Shown here piece after piece: positions 1-8,131 of a DNA stretch of 64,000 nucleotides. Within the stretch, counting starts at the first letter, position 1, and each line of letters begins with the position of its first letter. This stretch comes from Corynebacterium sp. MSK297 (GTDB lineage: Bacteria > Actinomycetota > Actinomycetes > Mycobacteriales > Mycobacteriaceae): NCBI RefSeq assembly GCF_030232885.1, contig NZ_JASPGD010000002.1, forward strand, positions 62,001 to 126,000. Direction: 5' to 3'. Under the pieces are notes generated by a model. That model saw only the letters and a list, made by a program, of their open reading frames with translations. It ran no database searches and was not told the DNA's origin. The translations under genes and the position numbers were made by a program.

Positions 1-1
1 C

Positions 2-730
2 AACTTCTACGAGAGCCTGTTCGCCGGAGAGTTTACCGACGCCGATCGTCCGAAGTATTTCGATGCGAACGGCGATCCGATGTTCGCCGAGAATAACTCG
101 ATTGAGATCCGCGAGTATGAGCCCGAATGGCTGCGCTATGGCGGGGAAGTCGGAATGCTCATCTCCGAGCGCCAGTTCGTGGAGTCGACCCAACTCATGG
201 TTCGTCTTATGCACCTGGGGAATCTGGGCGTGCGCACCATTCTGCTCGGGATCGCAAGCCAAATCTCGTTCATCACGGCCGTGTGCTTACTGCAAGACGC
301 GGACCTTGTTGAAGATTTTTTCGTCGCCTATCACCACAGGTGGGCTGACGGATATGACACGAATCCGGCGTACGGCACGGAGGAGGGGCGGCGCCAGCAC
401 CAGGTGACCGTCGAGAACCTCAGGAAGAAGATCGTACCTCGCGCCGATGCGATTCGGCGCGGCGACGTCGGCGACCTCCCGCAGATCCTGCGCGACTGGG
501 TTCAGGTATGCCTCAAGGTCCGATTCCAGATCGAGCAGGCGTGCGAGCACTCCGCGCTTCGGTTTAAATACGACGACGGCGTGCGAAGCGTCACCAACGT
601 CGATGATGCGGCGTGGTCCCTGTGCCACTCATACATCCATATGACGAACAACCGAATGATGGTTTCCGTTGCCGACGAGGCGTTCCTTGCCTATCAGCTT
701 GTCGAGGCCATGAGGGGGAGCGATGACTAA
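2..730 (+). CDS. Thiopeptide-type bacteriocin biosynthesis protein (SpaB_C domain), C-terminal part
   Basis: The reading frame is open from base 2, so the gene starts upstream of the window and only the last ~242 residues are seen. The segment EYEPEWLRYGGEVGM followed by a helical, charged region matches my memory of the SpaB_C / thiopeptide-type domain, found in split lantibiotic dehydratases and in the pyridine-forming enzymes of thiopeptide pathways. In such pathways it acts on the modified precursor, either eliminating glutamyl groups from Ser/Thr or catalysing the cycloaddition. It overlaps the next gene by 8 nt, so the two are likely translated together. Which of the two activities applies cannot be told from this fragment. 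Confidence 0.75.
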   Translation, partial: NFYESLFAGEFTDADRPKYFDANGDPMFAENNSIEIREYEPEWLRYGGEVGMLISERQFVESTQLMVRLMHLGNLGVRTILLGIASQISFITAVCLLQDADLVEDFFVAYHHRWADGYDTNPAYGTEEGRRQHQVTVENLRKKIVPRADAIRRGDVGDLPQILRDWVQVCLKVRFQIEQACEHSALRFKYDDGVRSVTNVDDAAWSLCHSYIHMTNNRMMVSVADEAFLAYQLVEAMRGSDD

Positions 731-1814
731 GAGGGGCATTGACTGGGTGCCGCGGCTCAATCCGCTCCTTCGCGTTGGGCCTCCGCGGTGGAACGGCACG
801 GCGATTGTGACGGACATCGGGATAGACGGCGAAGAGCGGCTGATCGAAATCGGGCTCGCCGAACGTTGCGTGCTCGACGAAGTGGACGGCAGCAGGGATG
901 TCAGCACTATCGCCTCCGAGCTCTCCGCCAAGGGAATGCCCGTGGATACAACACGGATCGTGGGTGTGCTGAATCGCTTCGCATACGTCGGGGCAGTCGA
1001 ACGCCCCTTCTCGATGAAAGCGGGACTTGCGGATATCGATTGGGCGGCCAACGAGGGCCAGCGGGTGCGGCCAGACCAGATAGCGGGTGCCGCAGATTCG
1101 GGGGCGGGTCTTGGCCTGTGGCGCAAGCTGACGTTCTTGGCCCGTCCAGTCGTTTTTGGGATCTTGGTTGTTGCCGGAATTGCCGGTGCTGCGTTCCTCT
1201 CTATTAACCTTTCAGATGCCCTCGCTACCGTCTTAGACGCCACGGTCTGGCAGGCGATTCTTGCGGGTGTTGCGGCTGTGGTGTGGACGGGTGCCGTGAC
1301 GATGCTACATGAAAGCGGGCACGGCGCGCTGTTCCATCACGAGTCAACAAGGTCTCCGTTCCTTGCGCTCACGAGGTTCGGATTGATTCTCATGCCGAAC
1401 ACGCACATGCCAGGATTCTCGCTGCTTGGCGCTCGCGAGAGGGCACGAGTTCTCGCCGCGGGACCGCTGGTCTCAATGGTCTTCGCAGCATTGCCGGTCG
1501 TGCTCTTTGTGACGGTTGACGAACCACAGGTTCGGATCATTGCGGCGATGTGTATGTGCTGTGATACTCTCATTATTGCCCTCGGGATCTCTCCCTTCCC
1601 CAACACTGATGCGACGCGGCTTATCGAAGCATGGGTCGGCGTCGATCAACTCCAGGCGGTCGCCTTCCGGACCTTGGTCGGAAAATACAGCCTGCCGGCG
1701 GGTCTTCCTCTGCGCAGCAAGGTCGCGATCCGCCTCTATCCGGTCTTACTGCTGGTCACGATAGCTCTGTGGCTTGCAGTAATCGTGTGGGCCGCCCGGC
1801 TCATACTGAACTAG
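723..1814 (+). CDS. PqqD-like (RRE) domain fused to an M50-like membrane metalloprotease
   Basis: The protein has 363 residues. Residues ~23-95 look like a PqqD-type RiPP recognition element (start GTAIVTDIG, then LAERCVLDEVDGSRDVSTIA). The rest is a multi-TM membrane protein with the zinc-protease motif HESGH at residues 196-200 and a later SPFPNTDATRL stretch that fits the NPxPxxDG-type third-ligand motif of M50 site-2-like proteases. By family knowledge the RRE binds the leader peptide. I infer that the protease removes the leader or processes the precursor at the membrane. It lies directly upstream of the precursor gene and overlaps the SpaB_C gene. In many azole peptide clusters the protease is a CAAX type (SagE), so an RRE-M50 fusion is unusual. 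Confidence 0.75.
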   Translation: MTKRGIDWVPRLNPLLRVGPPRWNGTAIVTDIGIDGEERLIEIGLAERCVLDEVDGSRDVSTIASELSAKGMPVDTTRIVGVLNRFAYVGAVERPFSMKAGLADIDWAANEGQRVRPDQIAGAADSGAGLGLWRKLTFLARPVVFGILVVAGIAGAAFLSINLSDALATVLDATVWQAILAGVAAVVWTGAVTMLHESGHGALFHHESTRSPFLALTRFGLILMPNTHMPGFSLLGARERARVLAAGPLVSMVFAALPVVLFVTVDEPQVRIIAAMCMCCDTLIIALGISPFPNTDATRLIEAWVGVDQLQAVAFRTLVGKYSLPAGLPLRSKVAIRLYPVLLLVTIALWLAVIVWAARLILN

Positions 1815-1848
1815 AACCCGCAAGGGTATTACCCGAAAGGAAATCATC

Positions 1849-2031
1849 ATGAATCTCCAGAATCTCGCTGCTGAGCTCGATAGCTTCACTGCGGAGACCT
1901 TCGAGGTCAAGGATTACGTCGATTACGCAGATATGGCCTTCGGCTCGACCTGCTCGTCGTCGTCTTCTTCCTCGTGCTCGTCGACCTGCACCTCGTGCTG
2001 CTCGTCGACCTCGTCCTGCGCCACCGCCTAA
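1849..2031 (+). CDS. Ser/Cys/Thr-rich RiPP precursor peptide (thiopeptide / linear azole type)
   Basis: The product has 60 residues and a clear ribosome site (gaaaggaaatcatc) before ATG. The acidic leader, MNLQNLAAELDSFTAETFEV and onward to DYADMAFG, resembles thiopeptide leaders (LD..T.E..DY pattern). The last 28 residues contain 15 Ser, 6 Cys and 5 Thr and include seven Ser in a row, TSCC, and a C-terminal CATA. Cys/Ser/Thr are the substrates of YcaO cyclodehydratases, one of which is encoded 2 kb downstream. The core is longer than that of classical thiopeptides (about 12-18), so a linear polyazole or a large macrocycle are both open. The exact leader/core boundary is inferred to lie near MAFG/ST. 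Confidence 0.85.
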   Translation: MNLQNLAAELDSFTAETFEVKDYVDYADMAFGSTCSSSSSSSCSSTCTSCCSSTSSCATA

Positions 2032-2212
2032 ATCAGCGAAACCGTCACCAGTCCGACCGCTTCTATCAGCCGCACAATCTGGCGGGCGACGGGCGAAACA
2101 GGCAAAGACGCTCGTCTCTCATCAAACTGCAGGCAGTTCGATGTAACAGGAATGTATCACGCACAGTTATTCGAACACGATCCTGGAGTTCTCCACGGTT
2201 GACGAAGCAACT

Positions 2213-2229
2213 CGAAGTGATTCACTTCG
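2213..2229. promoter_or_regulatory. Perfect 8-bp dyad upstream of the ABC transporter genes
   Basis: CGAAGTGA-T-TCACTTCG is a perfect inverted repeat with a single-base centre. It sits between the precursor gene and the transporter hairpin. It could be an operator or the foot of an RNA hairpin; no regulator gene is visible in this part of the cluster. Confidence 0.35.
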
Positions 2230-2234
2230 GTTCC

Positions 2235-2280
2235 GCGGTGGGTGGGATACGCTCACAGATGTCCGTATCCCACCCACCGC
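2235..2280 (+). terminator. 17-bp perfect hairpin between precursor and ABC ATPase
   Basis: The arms at 2235-2251 and 2264-2280 are exact inverted repeats (GCGGTGGGTGGGATACG and its complement) with a 12-base loop. No T run follows, and the GAGAAAGG ribosome site of the ATPase gene starts 11 bases later. It may be a partial terminator or mRNA-stabilising structure that lets the precursor be made in excess over transporter and enzyme. Confidence 0.6.
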
Positions 2281-2304
2281 AACAGCACTCGAGAAAGGTC
2301 ACAC

Positions 2305-3213
2305 GTGACTGACTATGCAGTTGACGTACGCGACGTAAGCGTCGTCATTAAGGGGAAGACGATTCTTTCCCACCTCGACCTCCAGGTGGAAGAAGGTTCG
2401 TTCCACGGGATCATCGGTCCAAACGGGGCGGGCAAGACGACGCTCTTTAACGCGATCCAAGGGTTTCGAAAGCCGACGGAAGGAACGATCCGAGTCCTCG
2501 GCCAGTCGCCCTATCCGCGCAATCTAGCCCTGCTGTCCCAGATCGGGATCCAGCCCCAGCAGTCGGCGTTCTTCCCGAAGACGACACTCCGCGAGCACCT
2601 TCGCGCGGTCTGTGCGATCCAGGGCGCAGAGCACTCCACGATCGACACGCTCATCGAGGCCCTCAACCTCGCGAAGGCGGCTGACACCAAAGTGGAGAAT
2701 CTCTCCGGGGGCGAGCGCCAGCGACTCGCCGTCGCCACCGCGATTGTGCACCGGCCGAAAGTCCTCTTCCTCGACGAGCCGACGGCAGGCCTCGATCCCG
2801 AAGCCAGGTACTCGTTGGTCTCCCTGCTCCAGTCGACCAATCTTCTGGAGATGACCACCCTTTATACGACGCACTACCTCGACGAAGCTGAGCGGCTATG
2901 TGACACGGTGTCGATCGTCGAACAGGGCAAGATTCTCACGACGTCGAGCCCGAGCCGCCTCGTCGCCGAGGCCGATCTCGGCTCGACGGTCATTCTCCCC
3001 AATGCTCTCCACCAGGCGGATGCGGTGGCGACGCTTCTTGGCCCGGACGCGGTGCGGGTCACCAAAGACGGGCTCGAGGTTCGGTCTCACGACACGGCCG
3101 CTCTGTTCGCGCGCCTCGCTGAAGGCGGGATCGATACACGGCACGCCCAAGTCCACGATGGGCGCCTCGAGGACGTCTATCTCCAGCTCACCGGAAAAGA
3201 TTACGTAGCATGA
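2305..3213 (+). CDS. ABC transporter ATP-binding protein (bacteriocin export or immunity)
   Basis: I chose GTG at 2305 because GAGAAAGG lies 7 bases upstream; an upstream ATG at 2242 would start inside the hairpin. The 302-residue product has Walker A GPNGAGKTT, signature LSGGERQRLA, Walker B VLFLDEPTAGLD and a switch-type TTHYLDEAE. It overlaps the permease gene by 4 nt (ATGA). By context the pair exports the modified peptide or protects the producer. Confidence 0.9.
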   Translation: MTDYAVDVRDVSVVIKGKTILSHLDLQVEEGSFHGIIGPNGAGKTTLFNAIQGFRKPTEGTIRVLGQSPYPRNLALLSQIGIQPQQSAFFPKTTLREHLRAVCAIQGAEHSTIDTLIEALNLAKAADTKVENLSGGERQRLAVATAIVHRPKVLFLDEPTAGLDPEARYSLVSLLQSTNLLEMTTLYTTHYLDEAERLCDTVSIVEQGKILTTSSPSRLVAEADLGSTVILPNALHQADAVATLLGPDAVRVTKDGLEVRSHDTAALFARLAEGGIDTRHAQVHDGRLEDVYLQLTGKDYVA

Positions 3214-3941
3214 CCAGATACCGCGCATTAACCAATGTCCTTCTTCGCTACGACCTACGCGACTGGGCGACCCTTATCTTTACGTTCCTCTTCCCGGCGG
3301 GCCTACTCCTTGCGCTCGTGTTGACGATGGGTGACAGTATCGAAGGAATGGACCTCACCGGGCCGATCAGCGCGAACGTCATGGCCTTCGGCGCGGGCTT
3401 CGTGGGAATCTTCGCGGGCGCCACCCACCTTGCGCTGTGGCGCGAAAACGGAATGTTCGTCGTCCTACGGAGCTTCCCCATCTCCTCAAACACGGTCATT
3501 GCCGCACAGGCGACGGCGGGCATGATCTTCCTGATAACGCAGGCCCTTGCCCTCTTCGGCATCGCAATGGCACTCGGCATGACTCCGGAGGCGACCGCGC
3601 CGATTGCACTCCTGCCCTTGATCCTGGGCTTCCTGCTTTTCTTCATGCTTGGGGTACTCGTCGGAATCATTCTGCCGTCGATGGCCGGCGTCTCCATGGC
3701 AGCGGTCGCCATCATCATCCCCTTGGGAATGATCGGTGGAGCCATGATGCCGATTGAGACGCTTCCGAGCTGGGCGCAGACGGCTGCACCGTACACTCCG
3801 ATCTACCACATGCGCGAGGCCGTGACGATGCCGCTCAATGGCGAGGGGACGTGGGGTGACGTTGGAATTGGGCTCGGCTATCTGGTCGCTGTGACCGCGA
3901 TACTCACGTTGATGGCGCAGCGAGCGATGAAGTGGAAGTAG
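3210..3941 (+). CDS. ABC-2 type transporter permease
   Basis: The 243-residue protein has six predicted hydrophobic segments in the ABC-2 layout, with a conserved-looking ..GGAMMPIETLP..W.....P.Y segment near the C-terminus typical of drug/bacteriocin ABC-2 permeases. It is translationally coupled to the ATPase (ATGA overlap) and followed after 4 bases by the YcaO gene. Confidence 0.85.
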   Translation: MTRYRALTNVLLRYDLRDWATLIFTFLFPAGLLLALVLTMGDSIEGMDLTGPISANVMAFGAGFVGIFAGATHLALWRENGMFVVLRSFPISSNTVIAAQATAGMIFLITQALALFGIAMALGMTPEATAPIALLPLILGFLLFFMLGVLVGIILPSMAGVSMAAVAIIIPLGMIGGAMMPIETLPSWAQTAAPYTPIYHMREAVTMPLNGEGTWGDVGIGLGYLVAVTAILTLMAQRAMKWK

Positions 3942-3945
3942 AGCT

Positions 3946-5595
3946 GTGCCTTCTTTGCTCAACACCTGTACGCAGGAAGCCTGTGTGATCGCAGATGGCT
4001 TTCTCGCGGCAGGCCCGCACAGTCTCACGGCGGAGGAGCTGCGCGAACGTTGGTTGCGGACGCGGTCTACGGCGCTGAATCGGGTGCTAGGCTCCCCGAA
4101 CTCCACCGCTGTCGGGACTTTCGGGGAGTTCTTTTCAGGGATTCGGCGAGCCATGACGCGATTTGCTGGTCAGTCGCGAGAAGCCGCCGCGTGGGAATTC
4201 AGTTTCACGCACGGCCAGATTCGGCGCGGCTGGCTAGCCCGGCCGGCAGTCGCCGTCGGCGGAACGGCAGGCGTACCAGATTCGGCGGGGCGCGATCTTA
4301 GAGCCCGGCCTATTGACGACATTGCTTTGCCAGCCGACGTCTTAGTGAACCCCGTCGCTGGATACCTTGGCAGGCGGCTGAATCTCGAGGTTGGCTGGGA
4401 GACGACGGCGCCCGCCACCGGAAGTACGCCGAATTGGAACGGCAAGGAAGTCAGGACTCTCTCGTGGTCGGGGCACTCAACTCGCTTTCGCCATAGCGAA
4501 ACCGCCGCGCTCCTTGAGGGAATAGAGCGCCGGGTGGGCGCCCTCCAAAGCTCATGCACCGTGCGTGTTGCGCGCGCGAGAGACCTGGAGGGTCGGGTCA
4601 TAACGCCGAACGATTTCCCGGCCTACCCGTCCCGCTACTACGGCCGCCACGGAGCGCCATACAGTGCTGACGAGCCGCATGAGTGGGTGGTTGTGGAGAA
4701 CTTAGCTAGCGGGGAGTCTGCCTGGATCCCCCGTGAGTACATCTACTACGGCGAGCAGATGGCGTACAGGTTGTGGGCTTTAGCGACGTCGTCGGGATGC
4801 GCGACTGGTTCAAGCATCGACGAGGCGAAGCTCTTCGGCTCGCTAGAACTCATCGAGCGCGATGCCTTCATAGCCTCGTGGTACGGACGAATCGAACCCG
4901 TGCGGCTTGACCTGCGCGATCTTTCCGAACTGCGTGCAACTTTCCAGCGCGCACAGCTGTTGGGAATCACGCTGGAGGCGGGGCTCATGGAGAGCGCGTT
5001 GGGGGTGCCCGCGGTCATTTCCGCCGCCACTATGACGTCCGAACTCGGCGACGTCACATCTGTGGGGGCGGCTGCACACCCCTCCCTCCTCGGGGCAATC
5101 AAGGGAGCGGTGAAAGAAGCGTGGACGTATATTGCAGAGCGTGCTCGAGTTGCCGAGACGAAAGCCGAGAGGATTGCCCAACTCCACGCCAATCCTACCG
5201 ATGCGGAGGGGATCGTTGACCATCCGCTCCTCGTGGTCGGGTCGAGGCGCCCCGAGTACATCAACCTGTGCGGCACCAATCAGCCGGTCCCTGTGCAGGA
5301 TCTCCCACGCACAGATTGGGAACGCTACCAGCACGGCCCACCCGGCCCGCTCCTTGCCCAGTTAACCGAGCGGTTAGCTGCCGAGGGCATCGACGTGTGG
5401 TCGCATGTTCAAACGTCGGACGTTGAAAGAGGCATGGGGCTGGAAACCGTCATGGTTGTTGCGCCGAAGCTGCTGCCCATCGACTTTGGGTGGGACCTCC
5501 AGCGAGCACTCCAGACCCCTAGGCTACGCGAATTGATTCGGAGGCATCATGGCACGGACGTCGAACCGCGGCAACTACCCCACCCATTTTCCTAA
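3946..5595 (+). CDS. YcaO-domain cyclodehydratase
   Basis: GTG start, 549 residues. The C-terminal two thirds carry the YcaO signature: HSETAALLEGIERRVG and CATGSSIDEAKLFGSLELIE with conserved acidic residues for ATP/Mg binding, and a C-terminus ending in LPHPFS, reminiscent of the proline-rich tails of azoline-forming YcaO enzymes. By family knowledge it uses ATP to convert Cys/Ser/Thr of the precursor to thiazolines/oxazolines. The N-terminal ~130 residues are not recognised. The partner E1-like protein and the dehydrogenase needed for azoles are not in the window and probably lie upstream. Confidence 0.88.
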   Translation: MPSLLNTCTQEACVIADGFLAAGPHSLTAEELRERWLRTRSTALNRVLGSPNSTAVGTFGEFFSGIRRAMTRFAGQSREAAAWEFSFTHGQIRRGWLARPAVAVGGTAGVPDSAGRDLRARPIDDIALPADVLVNPVAGYLGRRLNLEVGWETTAPATGSTPNWNGKEVRTLSWSGHSTRFRHSETAALLEGIERRVGALQSSCTVRVARARDLEGRVITPNDFPAYPSRYYGRHGAPYSADEPHEWVVVENLASGESAWIPREYIYYGEQMAYRLWALATSSGCATGSSIDEAKLFGSLELIERDAFIASWYGRIEPVRLDLRDLSELRATFQRAQLLGITLEAGLMESALGVPAVISAATMTSELGDVTSVGAAAHPSLLGAIKGAVKEAWTYIAERARVAETKAERIAQLHANPTDAEGIVDHPLLVVGSRRPEYINLCGTNQPVPVQDLPRTDWERYQHGPPGPLLAQLTERLAAEGIDVWSHVQTSDVERGMGLETVMVVAPKLLPIDFGWDLQRALQTPRLRELIRRHHGTDVEPRQLPHPFS

Positions 5596-5623
5596 GAAGG
5601 CGGTCACCGAGGAGGAGCCTGAT

Positions 5624-6241
5624 ATGACGGCGGAAGAACGCGAGCGTGTAGCCGCAGGGCGCGGTGACGCGGCTGCGCAGTGGGCTCGAGAAAACCGTAT
5701 CCGCGCGGAACCGATGCGCCAATCGGTTCGAAGCAACGCCTACCTGCTCGTGGTATTCACTGCCCTCTACCTTGTGCCGCTGGTATTCGCGAACTCGTGG
5801 CACGCGCGCGGCCTGGGGGCAGCGGGTGCTGGGCTTGTGTTCGTGGTGGCGATTGCGATCTATATCAAGACTCCGGGCAAACTCCGGAGGATGTCAGGAG
5901 CTGAAGGCGTGGCCGTCGGCGTGACGTCCATGCTGGAGTTCGCGGCCTCGCTGGCTGGGCTCGTTGCCGGATGGGTCACCGGGAAGTGGTGGTGGCTCGG
6001 TGCGCTACTCCTCAGTTCGGTCGCTCTACATTTTGTTGCACTGACGGTCGCATTTCGTCGGCCGATCGACGTTTTTCTTCTCCCTGTTGCCTGCGTGGGA
6101 GCGGCGATCGCCCTTTCGGCGCCTGCCGCTGACCTGTGGAATCACTGGGCTGTCGCGGGCGGCCTCGTGGCCGGTTGCACCGCCGCGTATTCCTTCGCCA
6201 TGTTCCGCTCCCTGAAAGCGTTTCCGGGGGCGGCCTCGTAG
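5624..6241 (+). CDS. Six-TM membrane protein, possible immunity protein of the peptide cluster
   Basis: The frame is open from 5549, inside the YcaO gene, but ATG 5624 has a GGAGGAG site 7 bases upstream and is preferred (205 residues). It has a short charged N-terminus and about six hydrophobic helices. I do not recognise a family. Its position as the last gene of the operon, 28 bases after YcaO, suggests immunity or export help, as inference only. Confidence 0.65.
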   Translation: MTAEERERVAAGRGDAAAQWARENRIRAEPMRQSVRSNAYLLVVFTALYLVPLVFANSWHARGLGAAGAGLVFVVAIAIYIKTPGKLRRMSGAEGVAVGVTSMLEFAASLAGLVAGWVTGKWWWLGALLLSSVALHFVALTVAFRRPIDVFLLPVACVGAAIALSAPAADLWNHWAVAGGLVAGCTAAYSFAMFRSLKAFPGAAS

Positions 6242-6344
6242 GTGAAGGTCGTGGCACATAGGCGGACGCGGTGCCGCGCGCGGCGCCACGTGACACGCCG
6301 CGACGCGCGCGGCGAGGATTTCCAAGAAGCCAATCGGGAGGCTT

Positions 6345-6676
6345 TTAGTCGGTGACGTGGTAGTCGATGACGTTGTTGGCATCCAGGTAGCGCAGCTCGC
6401 TCACCATGGCAACGGCGCGCTGGTAGCCTCCGGCTATCTTCTGGATTTCGCCTGCGTTGAGGGCACCGTAGGCAGTGGTCTGAATTACCCATTCTCCGGT
6501 CACTGCATCGCAGGTGAGTTCTGGCGTGTAGGGGGCGAGCGCGAGGGCATCACCTGCACACGAGCGCCATCACCGTTGATGCGGATTGAGACGATGATGT
6601 ACCCTAGTCGGACCGCACGCCCGATCACGCGCTGGGTGTTTTCTTCTTCGATGCTCATTTTCGGCTGGGTGTTCAT
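6345..6676 (-). pseudogene. Frameshifted small hypothetical gene
   Basis: ATG at 6676 has AAAGGAAAA upstream and starts MNTQPKMSIEEENTQRVIGR, running to INGDGARVQ. Sense then continues in another frame as DALALAPYTPELTCDAVTG and on to a stop at 6345. The total length (332) is not a multiple of three, so one indel near 6557 breaks it, unless it is a sequencing error. The intact product would be ~110 residues. I do not recognise a family. Confidence 0.55.
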
Positions 6677-6753
6677 GGCTATTTTTCCTTTCAGGTTGTA
6701 CCGTTTTGGTATGTATATACTGTGAGATCTTTTGAAGTGGCTGGTCTGAGATC

Positions 6754-6798
6754 TGAAGTGTCCCAGGTTTTGTTCCGTTTGAGTAGATGGGAAAATCT
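6754..6798 (+). repeat. Dispersed ~37-45 bp repeat, copy A (probable IS end)
   Basis: TGAAGTGTCCCAGG followed by TTTTGTTCCG and GAGTAGATGG. Related copies are at 8251-8294 (inverted), 13551-13587 (inverted) and 20824-20859 (direct). Copies A and B share an extra GAAAATCT at their inner ends. Confidence 0.7.
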
Positions 6799-6914
6799 GG
6801 AACAGACACTCTCGGCTAAACAGCGTGGCGATACCCGGATTGCAGGGTTATTCGAGCAAAAGCAAAAGGTCACGAATCAAGAAGCTGGATTTCGTGGATC
6901 AGGAAAGGTGCAGT

Positions 6915-7352
6915 TTGGATAATGTGAAAATTTTCGCCAGCCTCATTGCGAGGATAGTTTCCCTCATTCTTATTGTGGCTAGTCCATTTGTAGTCGCATT
7001 GGGAACGGTGCATATCCTAGGTGGGCTGGCAACCGCTAGCTTGGCCTCCATGTTGCAATGGGGAATTATTGCACTCTTGGTGGGAATTTCACTTGATGGG
7101 TTGGTGCGCACCGTAGCACGTGCTGCTTATTTTTTATCTGGTCTATCGGTATTTCAAACGCAGGCTTTAGGAAATGTGATTGGGCTGGTTTTGTTAACGG
7201 TGTTGTATTTCTTCGTTACGGAAAATATCTGGTTTGCACTGCTTGCTAGCCTGATCAATGCCGTCGTAGCAGCAGCAATAGCTAAGATTATCCCAGGTGG
7301 GAGTGAAACCAATTCCAGGCCCGGTGTGCTGGCAAACCGAATGAAACTTTGA
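6915..7352 (+). CDS. Small hydrophobic membrane protein, unknown function
   Basis: TTG at 6915 is preferred because AGGAAAGG lies 6 bases upstream; GTG 6924 is an alternative. The 145-residue product has about four hydrophobic segments and a short hydrophilic tail. No family is recognised. It lies inside the segment bounded by the inverted repeat copies A and B, and its AT-richer composition differs from both flanks, suggesting acquisition. Confidence 0.6.
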   Translation: MDNVKIFASLIARIVSLILIVASPFVVALGTVHILGGLATASLASMLQWGIIALLVGISLDGLVRTVARAAYFLSGLSVFQTQALGNVIGLVLLTVLYFFVTENIWFALLASLINAVVAAAIAKIIPGGSETNSRPGVLANRMKL

Positions 7353-7357
7353 ATGCG

Positions 7358-8131
7358 CTAGCTCCGCGTCTTATCTACCACAATCACCAGGTTTGAAGTG
7401 CCCAATTCCCGCAACCCGGGTAGCTTCGTAATCCACCAGGCCCAGCTGGGGTGGTAGCGCGGGAAGCAGTAGGTACGGTAGCCGCATTCGGCTGCCCAGC
7501 TGAGACCTTCGCGGGCGGAGACGTCGAAAAGCGAATGCCCCCAGATATTTTTTGGTGGATGCCCGTGCTTGCGTTCATAACGACGCCGGGCGAAATCGCC
7601 ACCAATATAATGCGGCCACAACCCTGTTTCGTGCCCGCCGAAAGGACCGAGCCACACCGTGTAACTGATCACCGCCAAGTTGCGTGCAACCCGCACCATT
7701 TCCTCGGCCATCTCCCAGGGGCGCGCGATGTGTTCGGCCACGTTGGAGGAATAGACGATGTCGACGCTGTTATCCCGAAAAGGCAGCGCTGTGCCGGAAG
7801 CACGAACCGCGGTATCCAGGGTGATTCCGGCTGCAGTCATTTCCGAAACGTCTGGTTCCAAGCCAATATAGTGCGCGCCGTGCTCGGCGAAAGCCGCCGA
7901 AAAATATCCGGGGCCGCCGCCGACATCCAGCACCGATAGCTTGTCTAGCCCCGTGCCGTGCACATCTCGGTGGATTGCTGCCAGTTGTTGCGCGGTATCA
8001 CGGGCCAGTGGCTCATAAAATTTGCGTGGCTGCGATTGCTCGTAACCGAAAGAACGCAGCAGGCGGATCGACCGGGCTAGAGTGGCGTGGCGACGGAGGT
8101 GGCGTAGGGGGTAGGACAGTTCGGGACGCAT
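7358..8131 (-). CDS. Class I SAM-dependent methyltransferase (Rv0224c-like)
   Basis: 257 residues. The SAM-binding motif I is LDVGGGPGYFSAAF, with an acidic GLEPD after strand 2 and DIVYSSNVAEHI at motif II. In mycolata a methyltransferase of this type (Rv0224c) is paired with a GT4 glycosyltransferase (Rv0225), and here a GT4 gene lies 1.2 kb away on the opposite strand. This points to a lipid- or envelope-related substrate, which is inference. Confidence 0.8.
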   Translation of the reverse strand: MRPELSYPLRHLRRHATLARSIRLLRSFGYEQSQPRKFYEPLARDTAQQLAAIHRDVHGTGLDKLSVLDVGGGPGYFSAAFAEHGAHYIGLEPDVSEMTAAGITLDTAVRASGTALPFRDNSVDIVYSSNVAEHIARPWEMAEEMVRVARNLAVISYTVWLGPFGGHETGLWPHYIGGDFARRRYERKHGHPPKNIWGHSLFDVSAREGLSWAAECGYRTYCFPRYHPSWAWWITKLPGLRELGTSNLVIVVDKTRS

